A DNA stretch of 64,000 bases from NCBI RefSeq assembly GCF_042695135.1, contig NZ_CP170547.1, positions 248,001 through 312,000 of the forward strand. The letters run 5' to 3'. Origin of the DNA: Epilithonimonas sp042695135. Its GTDB lineage: Bacteria; Bacteroidota; Bacteroidia; Flavobacteriales; Weeksellaceae. The notes under the pieces were generated by a model. That model had not been told where the DNA came from. It was given only the letters and a program-made list of their open reading frames with translations, and made no database searches. Position 1 is the stretch's first letter. Each line of letters starts with the position of its first letter. The position numbers and the translations under genes are program-made. Shown here one piece after another: positions 1 through 7,749 of this stretch.

Positions 1-874
1 CAAAAACTGTTGCTGGTTTTGGCAGTCTGTCTTTTGTGAAATTGATATCACCAGAAGCTCTGATTACATTTTGGTATGCAGAATTATATTTACTCACTAC
101 AAATGTAATATCACCACTTTTATTTGGAATCTGAAAAGCTGGTTTGAAGAAACCGTCTGTTCTTACAACAGCAGTTTTTCCTGCAAGATTCTCAATATGT
201 CTGTCTGTATCAATTGGTGTATTAGAAGCATCAACATCCATTAAGTTTTTACCAACTTCAGAATCGATGAACTGAACATCTTTAACAGTAACCAAAGTAT
301 TGATGTACTTGTCATTTGCAATCTGATCAAGAGTTACAACTGTAGGCGTAATTTCTACGATATCTAATCCATTTCCATTACAAACTCCGGACATAAATCT
401 ACCTACAATAGATCTGGGAATTCTTCCGATAGCATAGTTAGGATCAACTGCTCCCAGTTTCAAAACACCAGCATCTTTACCAAGAACAAGTCCATTGGCT
501 TTGATTCTGATGTGCGCTCCTGCTGGAAAATCTGCAAAGTTACCTGAGTTATCAATTTCTATTTGCAGTCCAACAGTTGGATTAACTGGTTTATCCTGAA
601 AAGAAATAGTTTTGTAGAAGTTTCCGCTTTGGTCAGACGATACTACATAACCATCAAAAATTACAGGAGCAGAATCTGGCAAATTTGGGAAAAGCTTTGT
701 CCCACTTGCCGGAGCCATTGCAACAACTTCTGCCATTGTATAGGTAGTTGCATCAAATTTGTTGTTACAAACAATCTCTGGAGCATCCCAATTATCATCC
801 TGGATACAAGAGATCTGGGTCGCAACTAAAACAGCCGCACCAAGACTCATTTTGAAATATTTTTTTATATTCAT
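1..874 (-). CDS. DUF5689-type surface lipoprotein (C-terminus cut by window edge)
   Basis: The open frame runs leftward from an ATG at 874 (first residues MNIKKYFKMSLGAAVLVA) to the window edge without a stop, about 291 codons. A hydrophobic signal ending at a Cys (QISCIQDD) suggests a lipoprotein. The middle has the pattern I associate with DUF5689 domains of Bacteroidota extracellular proteins (LDIVEITPTVVTLDQI, then KYINTLVTVKDVQF); such proteins often continue into further adhesion or nuclease-like domains, which cannot be seen here. It follows the TonB-dependent receptor by 31 bp on the same strand, so the two are probably co-transcribed and may act together at the outer membrane. The substrate is unknown. 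The family call is from pattern memory; the lipoprotein signal and uninterrupted frame are seen directly. Confidence 0.7.
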   Translation of the reverse strand, partial: MNIKKYFKMSLGAAVLVATQISCIQDDNWDAPEIVCNNKFDATTYTMAEVVAMAPASGTKLFPNLPDSAPVIFDGYVVSSDQSGNFYKTISFQDKPVNPTVGLQIEIDNSGNFADFPAGAHIRIKANGLVLGKDAGVLKLGAVDPNYAIGRIPRSIVGRFMSGVCNGNGLDIVEITPTVVTLDQIANDKYINTLVTVKDVQFIDSEVGKNLMDVDASNTPIDTDRHIENLAGKTAVVRTDGFFKPAFQIPNKSGDITFVVSKYNSAYQNVIRASGDINFTKDRLPKPATVF

Positions 875-905
875 TTTATTGCTTTTTTAAAATTATTAAT
901 TTTTT

Positions 906-3788
906 TTAGAATCTAACTTGTAAGTTTACGAAATATGAACGCCCTTGAGTGTACCAATATTTTGGTGCAAAGTTTGGCGTTTTGCTGTTATAATCATTTT
1001 CGAAATCTACGTTTCCGTTGGAGTTTCGTATTTGCTCAAATCCACCTGTTATATATTTTGTGTTATCCAAAATGTTATTAACAGAAGCAGAAATCAATAA
1101 ATAGTATTTTCCAAAGATCCAAGATTTCCCAACATTCGCATTAATGAAATGCGCAGATGGAAGTTTTTTCTGTCTCATATAATAATCGATCTTTTCCTGA
1201 GTCAAATTAGTATATGGTGTACTGCTTGCGTTATTTTGAATCCACTCATCACTTCTGGTAATAGCATTTGGGTCCAGATTATTATCATCCAGATAGTTCC
1301 AGTTTGCACCAACCCACCAATAATGAGGATCACTGTAACGCAACCCTGCAGAGAATGCTTTTTGAGGCGTTCCACCAACTTTCATTCCCTTAATGTTAGT
1401 TTTTCCATAAGCAACATAAGGTGCTGCAACCACATCAGAAGCAAAATAAACAGTCGGATTGTTTCTGTAAGTATAATCACCCCAGTTGGCAACCCCTTGG
1501 AAAGATAGTGTTGGTAATATCTTATAATCCACGCCGAATTCGGCACCCATATTTCTCTTGTCTACATTAGACATTGTCTGCACTACAAATGCACTAGCGG
1601 TTTGATCTGCAACACCAGTATTCTCGTCATTGGTACTTGTGGCAAGGCTAAGTCCGTCTGCAAAGAATCTCTGCACATTTGTGTCATCCTGAGTATCAAC
1701 AATGTAACCAGTTACTCTCATTTTAATTCTAGGTGTAGACATTACATAGCTCAAATCATTAGCATTGATTTTGGTATTTTTAATACCCGGAGCTGCATAA
1801 TTATTATTTCTTGGATTAATGAAAATATCTTCCAAGAAAGGTGCTTGTGTAAAATAGGCACCGTTGTAAACCAAGAAGTTTCTACCATTCAGTCGATATA
1901 CGATCTGGCTCTTTAACCCATAGTTCCAATAGTTGAAATCCTGGCTTTTTCCAAGAGATGTATTTTGATATAAATAATGCTGGAATAAACCTTCTCTGTT
2001 AGAAGTCGAATATCCGAATAAACCGCTTACGAAAACATCAAAATTTCCTGTCGAGAATTTAATACCTGGATTAACTTTTACTTCCTGTCTTCTCAGGATA
2101 TAATTATAACTGATTCTATCTCCTACGTGTTTTGCAAGACTAGTATCGTTCACATCATAAAGACCGGAAGAACCTTGTCTGTTAGATTGTGCAAATGGGT
2201 CTACTGCTAATACATAGTCAGCTCCTAACATATCATTAACTTCTCTGTAGTATTCTGAACGGTAATTTTGGTAAGAGACATTCAGCAAGAATTTAGACTT
2301 GTCAGAAAAATTGTATGTATAATGTGTAGCCGCATTCCAGATTTTATCATCGCTTACATCATCTACCAAGAAATATTTAGCTCTTCTTCCTGTTAAACCA
2401 TATCTTTTTGCCATATCAGCCTGATCCACAGCATCATTAGACATGTTGGTTTTATACATAGCATTCCAATTCAGCTGGGTAACATCCTCGTTATTATTTT
2501 GCCAGTCACTCAATGCAGCAACACGGCCAGCTTCTAATGTTGCATATAATGCAGGATCAGTATTATTGTGATATGCATTGTAATCTATACTATTAGAAAA
2601 ATAACTTGGCAACTTTTTATAATAAGTTGGCGATGGATTTTGTACATTCTGCCAATCCAATCTAGATCCTCTGTCTTTTCCAAACTGATAAGAAACAGAA
2701 GTCCAAAGATTAGAATTTTTATTAATTTTTAAGAAATCCTGTAATTGAAAAATCGGCTGGAAAGCTTTTCTAACTCTTTCATTTCTTTTCTCTCCATTCT
2801 GCCATCCCCAATATGAGTTGTAATGTACGCCTCTATAGTCATACACTTCTTGCGTATTTGGGCTAGAGGTAGATCTTCTTGTTGGTGAAGCAAAAGCATT
2901 GAAAGTAATGGTATGGTTATTACTGATTTTTTTCTCAACACCCAGGTAAGTTCCGTAAGCATCATAGAAAGTTCCATCCTGGATTCCCTCTTCTGCCCAT
3001 CTTTTAGCACCCATCACTGTAAATGCCCATCCGCTTTTTGACATTCCGGACGTATATCTCAAAGAGACTCTTTGTCTGTAATTTCTATTCGTAATGGAAT
3101 AAACTGCCTGGAAACCTTTTCTGTACTCGCTGGCCTTTGTATTTTTGTAAATTACGCCGCTAGCACCTCCGAAAGCATATTCAGACGGGGAATGATTGGA
3201 TGCAATTTCCGGATATCTTACAATTTCGTTAAGACCTCCCCAGTTAGAAAAATCTACATTTCCATTATCAGATTTCACCATAGAAACGCCATTCAGTATA
3301 TTTTCGGAAGTTCTTCCGTCAACACCTCTTGGTCGGAACCAGTAGGCACCAAGGTCAAAACTCGCAATTCTGTTGAAAACATCTTGCGAAGATTGTAACA
3401 GACCAACGGTTGAAGATTGGTTGCCTCCTTCATCATCACCATTATCAAGGATTGCAAGACCTTGATCTGCTCCAGTTAGTGTAGAATAAAGGGTAATAAC
3501 ACCCAGGTCTTTTCTTTTTTCTGTGGTGATGTCAAATTCCAATGTTTTTGTTTCGAAATTTGGTTTGGTTACCACAATCTGATAATGTCCGGTTTTAAGA
3601 TCCACAAACTGGAAATATCCAATTTTATCTGCCGAAACACCATTACCTTCTCCTTTTAGATCCACTTGTGCTTTCTCCACCGGTTTCCCGTCAGCATCTT
3701 TCAGGTATGCAAAAACCGTAGTCTGTGCATAGTAAAATGATGCCGGAAGCATTGTAAATAAGGAGATTAATGATAATTTTTTAATCAT
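906..3788 (-). CDS. TonB-dependent receptor with carboxypeptidase-like regulatory domain
   Basis: A 960-residue outer-membrane protein. Residues 1-22 are a signal peptide ending in YYAQ. Residues about 25-100 form a CarboxypepD_reg-like beta-sandwich (VFAYLKDADGKPVEKAQVDL). A plug domain follows at roughly 125-240 (FNRIASFDLGAYWFRPRGVDG, ILNGVSMVKSDNG), then a long beta-barrel ending in an aromatic-terminated strand (YFVNLQVRF). There is no SusD partner nearby, so it is not a classical SusC/SusD pair; the downstream gene is a DUF5689 lipoprotein and the divergent gene is a secreted endonuclease/exonuclease/phosphatase-fold enzyme. That grouping suggests uptake of products released by the nuclease or phosphatase, but this is inference. 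A TACATTTG box on the minus strand (3849-3856) gives a leader of about 55 nt. Confidence 0.92.
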   Translation of the reverse strand: MIKKLSLISLFTMLPASFYYAQTTVFAYLKDADGKPVEKAQVDLKGEGNGVSADKIGYFQFVDLKTGHYQIVVTKPNFETKTLEFDITTEKRKDLGVITLYSTLTGADQGLAILDNGDDEGGNQSSTVGLLQSSQDVFNRIASFDLGAYWFRPRGVDGRTSENILNGVSMVKSDNGNVDFSNWGGLNEIVRYPEIASNHSPSEYAFGGASGVIYKNTKASEYRKGFQAVYSITNRNYRQRVSLRYTSGMSKSGWAFTVMGAKRWAEEGIQDGTFYDAYGTYLGVEKKISNNHTITFNAFASPTRRSTSSPNTQEVYDYRGVHYNSYWGWQNGEKRNERVRKAFQPIFQLQDFLKINKNSNLWTSVSYQFGKDRGSRLDWQNVQNPSPTYYKKLPSYFSNSIDYNAYHNNTDPALYATLEAGRVAALSDWQNNNEDVTQLNWNAMYKTNMSNDAVDQADMAKRYGLTGRRAKYFLVDDVSDDKIWNAATHYTYNFSDKSKFLLNVSYQNYRSEYYREVNDMLGADYVLAVDPFAQSNRQGSSGLYDVNDTSLAKHVGDRISYNYILRRQEVKVNPGIKFSTGNFDVFVSGLFGYSTSNREGLFQHYLYQNTSLGKSQDFNYWNYGLKSQIVYRLNGRNFLVYNGAYFTQAPFLEDIFINPRNNNYAAPGIKNTKINANDLSYVMSTPRIKMRVTGYIVDTQDDTNVQRFFADGLSLATSTNDENTGVADQTASAFVVQTMSNVDKRNMGAEFGVDYKILPTLSFQGVANWGDYTYRNNPTVYFASDVVAAPYVAYGKTNIKGMKVGGTPQKAFSAGLRYSDPHYWWVGANWNYLDDNNLDPNAITRSDEWIQNNASSTPYTNLTQEKIDYYMRQKKLPSAHFINANVGKSWIFGKYYLLISASVNNILDNTKYITGGFEQIRNSNGNVDFENDYNSKTPNFAPKYWYTQGRSYFVNLQVRF

Positions 3789-3848
3789 AAATCAATTAGG
3801 TTTTGTTTGCTCTTTTTTTCTAATATACAGTCCGTTACGCACGGAACG

Positions 3849-3856
3849 CAAATGTA
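3849..3856 (-). promoter_or_regulatory. -7 box of TonB receptor operon
   Basis: Minus-strand TACATTTG matches the Bacteroidota TAnnTTTG -7 consensus and lies 61 bp before the receptor ATG. I do not see a clear TTTG at the -33 position. Confidence 0.5.
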
Positions 3857-3960
3857 AATAAATTTTCGATAATTAAAACTTTTTAACATTTTATTTATTT
3901 TAACAAATTGTCAATTAATTGCGACTTTATTATGAATTTTCAAAAACTTGAAATTTTTAT

Positions 3961-3990
3961 TTTGCAACAATCCAAAAAAAATTACTTTTG
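3961..3990 (+). promoter_or_regulatory. Promoter of the secreted EEP-fold enzyme
   Basis: TTTG at 3961-3964, an 18-bp spacer and TACTTTTG at 3983-3990 form a near-consensus promoter. It lies downstream of the TTG codon at 3948, so the longer open frame cannot be fully transcribed from it; translation should start at the ATG at 4011. Confidence 0.65.
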
Positions 3991-4010
3991 TAGCCTTACA
4001 TATTTTATTT

Positions 4011-5216
4011 ATGAAAAATATTTTAAGCTTAATTGCTTTATTTAGTATCTCATTATTATTTGCACAGCAAAAGAAACAAGTTCGCGCTGCAACGGTTGGA
4101 TTTCTGAATGTGGAAAATCTCTGGGATACCGTTCGATCCGCTGATTATATAGATGGAACAAAGGATATTAGCAATCCCGCTTTCCACAGAAGTGTGCCTT
4201 TGGATTCTGTAAAATATCTGGAAGTAACAGAGAAAGATTACAAAGGACCCTGGAATGATCAATCTCTGATTGGCAAAAAAGTCGTTAGAATCCAGGGCGG
4301 TTCTGAAGAGTTCACACCAAAAAGTGGTAAAAATTACGACTACAAAATCTATAAGCAAAAATTACAAAACGAATCAAAAGTGATTTCCGAAATGGGAAGG
4401 GCTTATACAAACACAGCTCCTGTTGTTGTAGGGATGATAGAAGTTGAAAACCGTCAGGTAATGGAAGATATTGTAAAAGAACCTTCACTTGCTAAATATG
4501 ATTATGGTGTTATCCATTATAATTCTTATGATTACAGAGGGATTGATGTTGGTTTCATTTATCAGAAACGAAGATTTACACCTTCAAAATCCTGGAAAAA
4601 AGAAGTGAAAATCTTTGGAAGCGAAGGGAACAGAGAATATACCAGAGATATTGTGGTATTAACCGGTTTTCTTGATAACGAAAAAGTGGCATTTTTCCTA
4701 AACCACTGGCCATCCAGAAGAGGTGGTGAAGCGGCTTCCCTTCCAAAACGTAATGCTGCTGCTGCAATCCTGAAACAACAGATGGATAGCGTAAAAGCAC
4801 TAGACCCTTCTACCAAAATGTTTGCAATGGGTGATTTCAATGATGATCCTATCAGTCCAAGTTTAAAAAATTATCTGAAGGCTGTCGGCAATCCGAAAGA
4901 TCTTTCAGAAACAGCACCGTATCTTAACCTGATGTATCCTTTGTATAAAAATGGCGTGGCATCTTTGGCATACCAGGATTCTCCGAACCTATTCGATCAG
5001 ATTATTGTTTCTTCTAATTTATATTCTCCGAACAAAGAAGTTAGAAAAGATTACACGGTTTTCAAAGCTGAGATCTATGCACCTGCTTATCTGGTAACAA
5101 AAGAAGGTAATTACAAAGGTTATCCTTTCCGATCGTGGAGTGGAGATCAGTTTACCGGCGGTTATTCCGACCACTTTCCTGCATTTGTGGTTCTACAAAA
5201 AGATCCAACTCCTTAA
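4011..5216 (+). CDS. Secreted endonuclease/exonuclease/phosphatase-fold enzyme
   Basis: A 401-residue protein with a signal peptide (MKNILSLIALFSISLLFAQQ) and an EEP (DNase I-like) fold. Visible landmarks are the first strand VGFLNVENLWD (N-x-E metal site), VVVGMIEVENRQV (catalytic Glu), FFLNHWPSRRGG (Asn-His-Trp), FAMGDFNDDPISPS (Gly-Asp-Phe-Asn-Asp) and the terminal GGYSDHFPAFV (Ser-Asp-His). All catalytic elements of the family appear intact. Export predicts action on external DNA or phosphoesters, but EEP enzymes also include phosphatases and sphingomyelinases, so the substrate is open. The start is set by the promoter at 3961-3990; a TTG 63 bp upstream would lie inside that promoter. It is divergent from the TonB receptor. 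A hairpin terminator follows at 5238-5270. Confidence 0.85.
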   Translation: MKNILSLIALFSISLLFAQQKKQVRAATVGFLNVENLWDTVRSADYIDGTKDISNPAFHRSVPLDSVKYLEVTEKDYKGPWNDQSLIGKKVVRIQGGSEEFTPKSGKNYDYKIYKQKLQNESKVISEMGRAYTNTAPVVVGMIEVENRQVMEDIVKEPSLAKYDYGVIHYNSYDYRGIDVGFIYQKRRFTPSKSWKKEVKIFGSEGNREYTRDIVVLTGFLDNEKVAFFLNHWPSRRGGEAASLPKRNAAAAILKQQMDSVKALDPSTKMFAMGDFNDDPISPSLKNYLKAVGNPKDLSETAPYLNLMYPLYKNGVASLAYQDSPNLFDQIIVSSNLYSPNKEVRKDYTVFKAEIYAPAYLVTKEGNYKGYPFRSWSGDQFTGGYSDHFPAFVVLQKDPTP

Positions 5217-5237
5217 TTAATTAATTTCAATCATATG

Positions 5238-5270
5238 AACCGTTTCAAATCTTTGGAACGGTTTTTTGTT
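5238..5270 (+). terminator. Intrinsic terminator after EEP gene
   Basis: Stem AACCGTTtCAAA / TTTGgAACGGTT followed by TTTTTTGTTT, 21 bp after the stop codon. Confidence 0.75.
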
Positions 5271-5347
5271 TAATTAAGTTATATATTTATTCCGACGGTT
5301 ATAATGACTTTTGTAAGATATATTTGTCACTTAGTAAATTTCAAAAA

Positions 5348-5773
5348 ATGAAAAATTTAATTATTATGATTATACTTTCCGCATTCATTTGGTCTTGTTC
5401 TGCTAGCACCAAAAAACTGCCGGAAAACCAGAAACCATCAATTGCCACTCAGAAGAAAACAGATTCTGCCGACGAATGGGAAATAACCGTTTTCGATGCA
5501 GAGTATGAAAATTTTGTAGCAACTCGAGCACAGCCAAAATCCATGTTCACAGAATCCAGCCTCAAATCCAGAAATATTATTTTGGTCAACGAATGGAATT
5601 CCAGATTCTATTCCGGTGTCAATCCAAATTTTTATGAGGTCGCCATAGATTATGATCAAAAAGAAAACTACGGGCTAGATTTCGAATACAGACTGTATCA
5701 ATTCTTTGCTTACTGCAATTGGAAATACGGAATCCGCTTTACCGGACTCAGAGGAATTGATAAAGTCAAATAG
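5348..5773 (+). CDS. DUF6146-family lipoprotein
   Basis: A 141-residue protein starting at the ATG at 5348 (MKNLIIMIILSAFIWSCSAS), where the signal ends in a lipobox Cys. A TTG 24 bp upstream would add residues before a complete lipoprotein signal and is unlikely. After a short Ser/Thr/Lys-rich linker comes a compact domain (WEITVFDAEYENFVATRAQP, then SRFYSGVNPNFYEVAIDYD and YRLYQFFAYCNWKYGIRF) that I recognise as the Bacteroidota family DUF6146. Its function is unknown. Conserved aromatic residues and the YGIRF ending suggest a small folded domain on the inner face of the outer membrane or the periplasm. It stands as a single gene between two terminators. Confidence 0.8.
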   Translation: MKNLIIMIILSAFIWSCSASTKKLPENQKPSIATQKKTDSADEWEITVFDAEYENFVATRAQPKSMFTESSLKSRNIILVNEWNSRFYSGVNPNFYEVAIDYDQKENYGLDFEYRLYQFFAYCNWKYGIRFTGLRGIDKVK

Positions 5774-5774
5774 A

Positions 5775-5802
5775 AAAAAGACTGCAAATGTGCAGTCTTT
5801 TT
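5775..5802. terminator. Bidirectional terminator between DUF6146 gene and prfA
   Basis: Perfect stem AAAAAGACTGCA / TGCAGTCTTTTT with a 4-nt loop between two convergent genes; U-rich on either strand. Confidence 0.8.
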
Positions 5803-5824
5803 CATTTTATATAAATTGAGAATA

Positions 5825-6913
5825 TTAAGAAATCCCCTCTTCTTCTCCTTTCAATTTCTCAGCATTCTCCGCCATAATTACAGCGTCGATCATCTCAGAA
5901 ATATCGCCGTTCATATACGCATCCAGATTGTACATCGATTTGTTGATTCTGTGATCTGTCACCCTTCCTTGTGGATAGTTGTACGTTTTGATCTTTGCAG
6001 AACGGTCACCGGTAGAAACCATAGATTTACGTTGAGCCGCAATATCACCAACAGATTTCTGAACTTCGATATCATATAATTTGGTACGAAGCATTTCCAT
6101 TGCCAATTCACGGTTAGCCAGCTGAGAACGCGCTTGCTGACAAACTACCACCATACCAGATGGTTTGTGTGTCAACTGTACTTTCGTCTCAACCTTGTTT
6201 ACGTTTTGTCCACCAGCTCCACCGGAACGGGATGTTTGCATTTCGATATCTGCAGGATTCAGTTCAAAATCGATTTCTTCAGCTTCTGGTAAAACAGCAA
6301 TCGTAATCGCAGATGTATGAACACGACCTTGAGATTCTGTCTCCGGAACACGCTGTACACGGTGAACGCCGGATTCAAATTTCATAATTCCGTAAACGCC
6401 TTCTCCTTCAACTTTTAAAATTAGTTCTTTGTAACCTTTGGTAGATTCACTGGAATCTGTAATCTCGTGTTTCCAGCCTTTGGTTTTGAAATACATTGCA
6501 TAGGCTCTGTAAACATCTTCCACGAAAATTGCTGCTTCATCGCCACCTGTTCCGGCACGTAGTTCCACAATCACGTTTTTATCATCAGTTGGATCTTTTG
6601 GGATCAAGAGAAATTTAAGTTGCTCTTCATATTCCGGCAATTTATCCATCGCTTCGTACTTCTCCTGCTTTGCCATTTCTACAAATTCTTTGTCAGAACC
6701 GTCCGCAATGATTTCGTCAGATTCTGCAATTGTATCAAGTGCTCCTTTATATTCATCGAATACTTTCACAATCTTTCCAAGATCGCTGTATTCTTTGTTG
6801 AGAGTGGAATATCTTTTTTGGTCAGTGATCACATCTGGTTGGATGATAAGATCCGCGACCTCATTATATCGTTGTTTTATCGCTTCCAGTTTTGGAATTA
6901 ATGACTTGGACAT
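5825..6913 (-). CDS. prfA: Peptide chain release factor 1
   Basis: A 362-residue class I release factor that recognises UAA and UAG and triggers peptidyl-tRNA hydrolysis on the ribosome. The N-terminal helical domain is followed by RAGTGGDEAAIF and then GVHRVQRVPETESQGRVHTSA, where residues 190-192 (PET) are the RF1-type P-x-T stop-codon motif rather than the RF2 SPF. The peptidyl-transferase-centre loop SGGAGGQNVNK places GGQ at residues 234-236, with Gln as the methylation site. There is no internal frameshift, as expected for RF1. It is a single gene, with a TATCTTTG -7 box about 18 bp upstream giving a very short leader. Confidence 0.97.
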   Translation of the reverse strand: MSKSLIPKLEAIKQRYNEVADLIIQPDVITDQKRYSTLNKEYSDLGKIVKVFDEYKGALDTIAESDEIIADGSDKEFVEMAKQEKYEAMDKLPEYEEQLKFLLIPKDPTDDKNVIVELRAGTGGDEAAIFVEDVYRAYAMYFKTKGWKHEITDSSESTKGYKELILKVEGEGVYGIMKFESGVHRVQRVPETESQGRVHTSAITIAVLPEAEEIDFELNPADIEMQTSRSGGAGGQNVNKVETKVQLTHKPSGMVVVCQQARSQLANRELAMEMLRTKLYDIEVQKSVGDIAAQRKSMVSTGDRSAKIKTYNYPQGRVTDHRINKSMYNLDAYMNGDISEMIDAVIMAENAEKLKGEEEGIS

Positions 6914-6930
6914 ATTAAATTTTTAAAGCG

Positions 6931-6938
6931 CAAAGATA
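6931..6938 (-). promoter_or_regulatory. -7 box of prfA
   Basis: Minus-strand TATCTTTG, a perfect TAnnTTTG match, 17 bp before the prfA ATG. The predicted leader is only about 10 nt long. Confidence 0.55.
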
Positions 6939-7002
6939 CGGAATTAAGATTTAAGTTGGAAGTTGGAAAACGGATGTCAGAAGTTGATTCTATGTAATTT
7001 TC

Positions 7003-7111
7003 TTAAACTACAAAGACACAAAGTTTTTACACAAGGCTCACAAAGCTAAGTTTTTTAGAAACTGAATTTTAATTGTGCTCTTTGTGGATTCCTTCGTGTC
7101 TTTGTTGTTAA
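7003..7111. repeat. Imperfect inverted repeat of the ACAAAGACACAAAG type
   Basis: The left part contains ACTACAAAGACACAAAG and further CACAAAG units; the right part contains CTTTGTGGATT and GTGTCTTTGTTGTT, roughly the reverse complement. A related half-copy (CTTTTGTGTCTTTTGTGG) lies at about 59673-59692. It is non-coding and probably a dispersed intergenic element. Confidence 0.5.
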
Positions 7112-7148
7112 AAAAATAAAAAATCCACTCTTTAAAAAGAATGGATTT
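7111..7148 (-). terminator. Terminator of the small membrane protein gene
   Basis: Stem AAATCCAcTCTTT / AAAGAaTGGATTT; on the minus strand it is followed by a run of T residues. It lies 56 bp past the stop of the gene at 7204-7479. Confidence 0.65.
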
Positions 7149-7203
7149 AAATATATATTGTTTCGCTTTGAGTGCAATCTCTCACGAAAAGAAAATTGCC
7201 AGA

Positions 7204-7479
7204 TTAATGGTGGTGACCGTGGCCTAATGGTTTTTCACCTGCAGGTCTTTGGTAGATTACTTCTACACCTTCCTGCTCATATAGCTTTTTGTATCTTATT
7301 TTTTCCGGATCAAAATTTTTGTTGATCTTTCCGAAATATTCAGCAACACCCTCTGTCAACCAAAGTGGTACGATGAATCCGAAGAACATCAAAATACACC
7401 AAAATCCACAAATCATCATTGTGAAGAAATAAATGGTCCAAAGGAATTGGTAAACCGGCCAGAATGCTGATAACATCAT
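7204..7479 (-). CDS. Small membrane protein of unknown function, His-rich tail
   Basis: A 91-residue protein starting at ATG 7479 (MMLSAFWPVYQFLWTIYFF). The longer frame begins with a TTG that is part of the -7 box itself (7498-7505), so it can be excluded. The N-terminal half is an almost continuous aromatic hydrophobic stretch (FFTMMICGFWCILMFFGFIV), probably two tightly packed membrane helices. The C-terminal half is soluble and ends in GHGHHH, a potential metal-binding tail. I do not recognise a named family. Neighbours (prfA and fumC) give no functional hint; it has its own promoter and terminator. Confidence 0.7.
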   Translation of the reverse strand: MMLSAFWPVYQFLWTIYFFTMMICGFWCILMFFGFIVPLWLTEGVAEYFGKINKNFDPEKIRYKKLYEQEGVEVIYQRPAGEKPLGHGHHH

Positions 7480-7497
7480 AATGCTATATATTTTTAG

Positions 7498-7505
7498 CAA
7501 AAGTA
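7498..7505 (-). promoter_or_regulatory. -7 box of the small membrane protein gene
   Basis: Minus-strand TACTTTTG, 18 bp before the ATG at 7479. It contains the TTG that creates the longer, false open frame. Confidence 0.55.
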
Positions 7506-7552
7506 GATGATTTTACCAAAACTCACAAAATTTCTGACTTGATTTTTTTCAT

Positions 7553-7583
7553 TTTGCTGAACTTTTAGTTTTTAGTAATTTCG
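7553..7583 (+). promoter_or_regulatory. Probable fumC promoter with long 5' leader
   Basis: TTTG at 7553-7556, a 19-bp spacer and TAATTTCG at 7576-7583 (one mismatch to TAnnTTTG). If used, the fumC mRNA has a leader of about 160 nt that includes the stem-loop repeat at 7646-7722. Confidence 0.45.
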
Positions 7584-7645
7584 TAAGGTTGTAAAAATCA
7601 ATATAAAGTTGATTGGGGAAAGTTTTAAAACAGTCTTTTATCAAC

Positions 7646-7722
7646 CAGCCCCGATTGTAGTGGAAATCCTTTTTGCGAGAGGCTATGCCGAGCAAAAAGA
7701 TTGTAACGGAAAGCGGGATTAA
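7646..7722 (+). repeat. Stem-loop intergenic repeat, copy A
   Basis: Core elements in order: CCCCGATTGTAGTGG, AAATCC, a hairpin TTTTTGC ... GCAAAAA, then GATTGTAACGGAAAGCGGG. The same order of elements, with a different but still complementary hairpin, occurs on the minus strand at 59358-59452. It lies in the predicted 5' leader of fumC. It resembles a repeat I associate with intergenic regions of flavobacteria; its function is unknown. Confidence 0.6.
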
Positions 7723-7749
7723 GCTTCTAAAAATAATAAATATAAAATA

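Noticed and set aside
1149..3398. Several plus-strand open frames inside the TonB receptor gene
   Set aside because: They are antisense shadows with no protein-like composition; the receptor on the minus strand accounts for the region.
7118..7150. tRNA-like hairpin
   Set aside because: The stem is a simple terminator; no acceptor, D or T arm could be built. No tRNA was recognised anywhere in the window.
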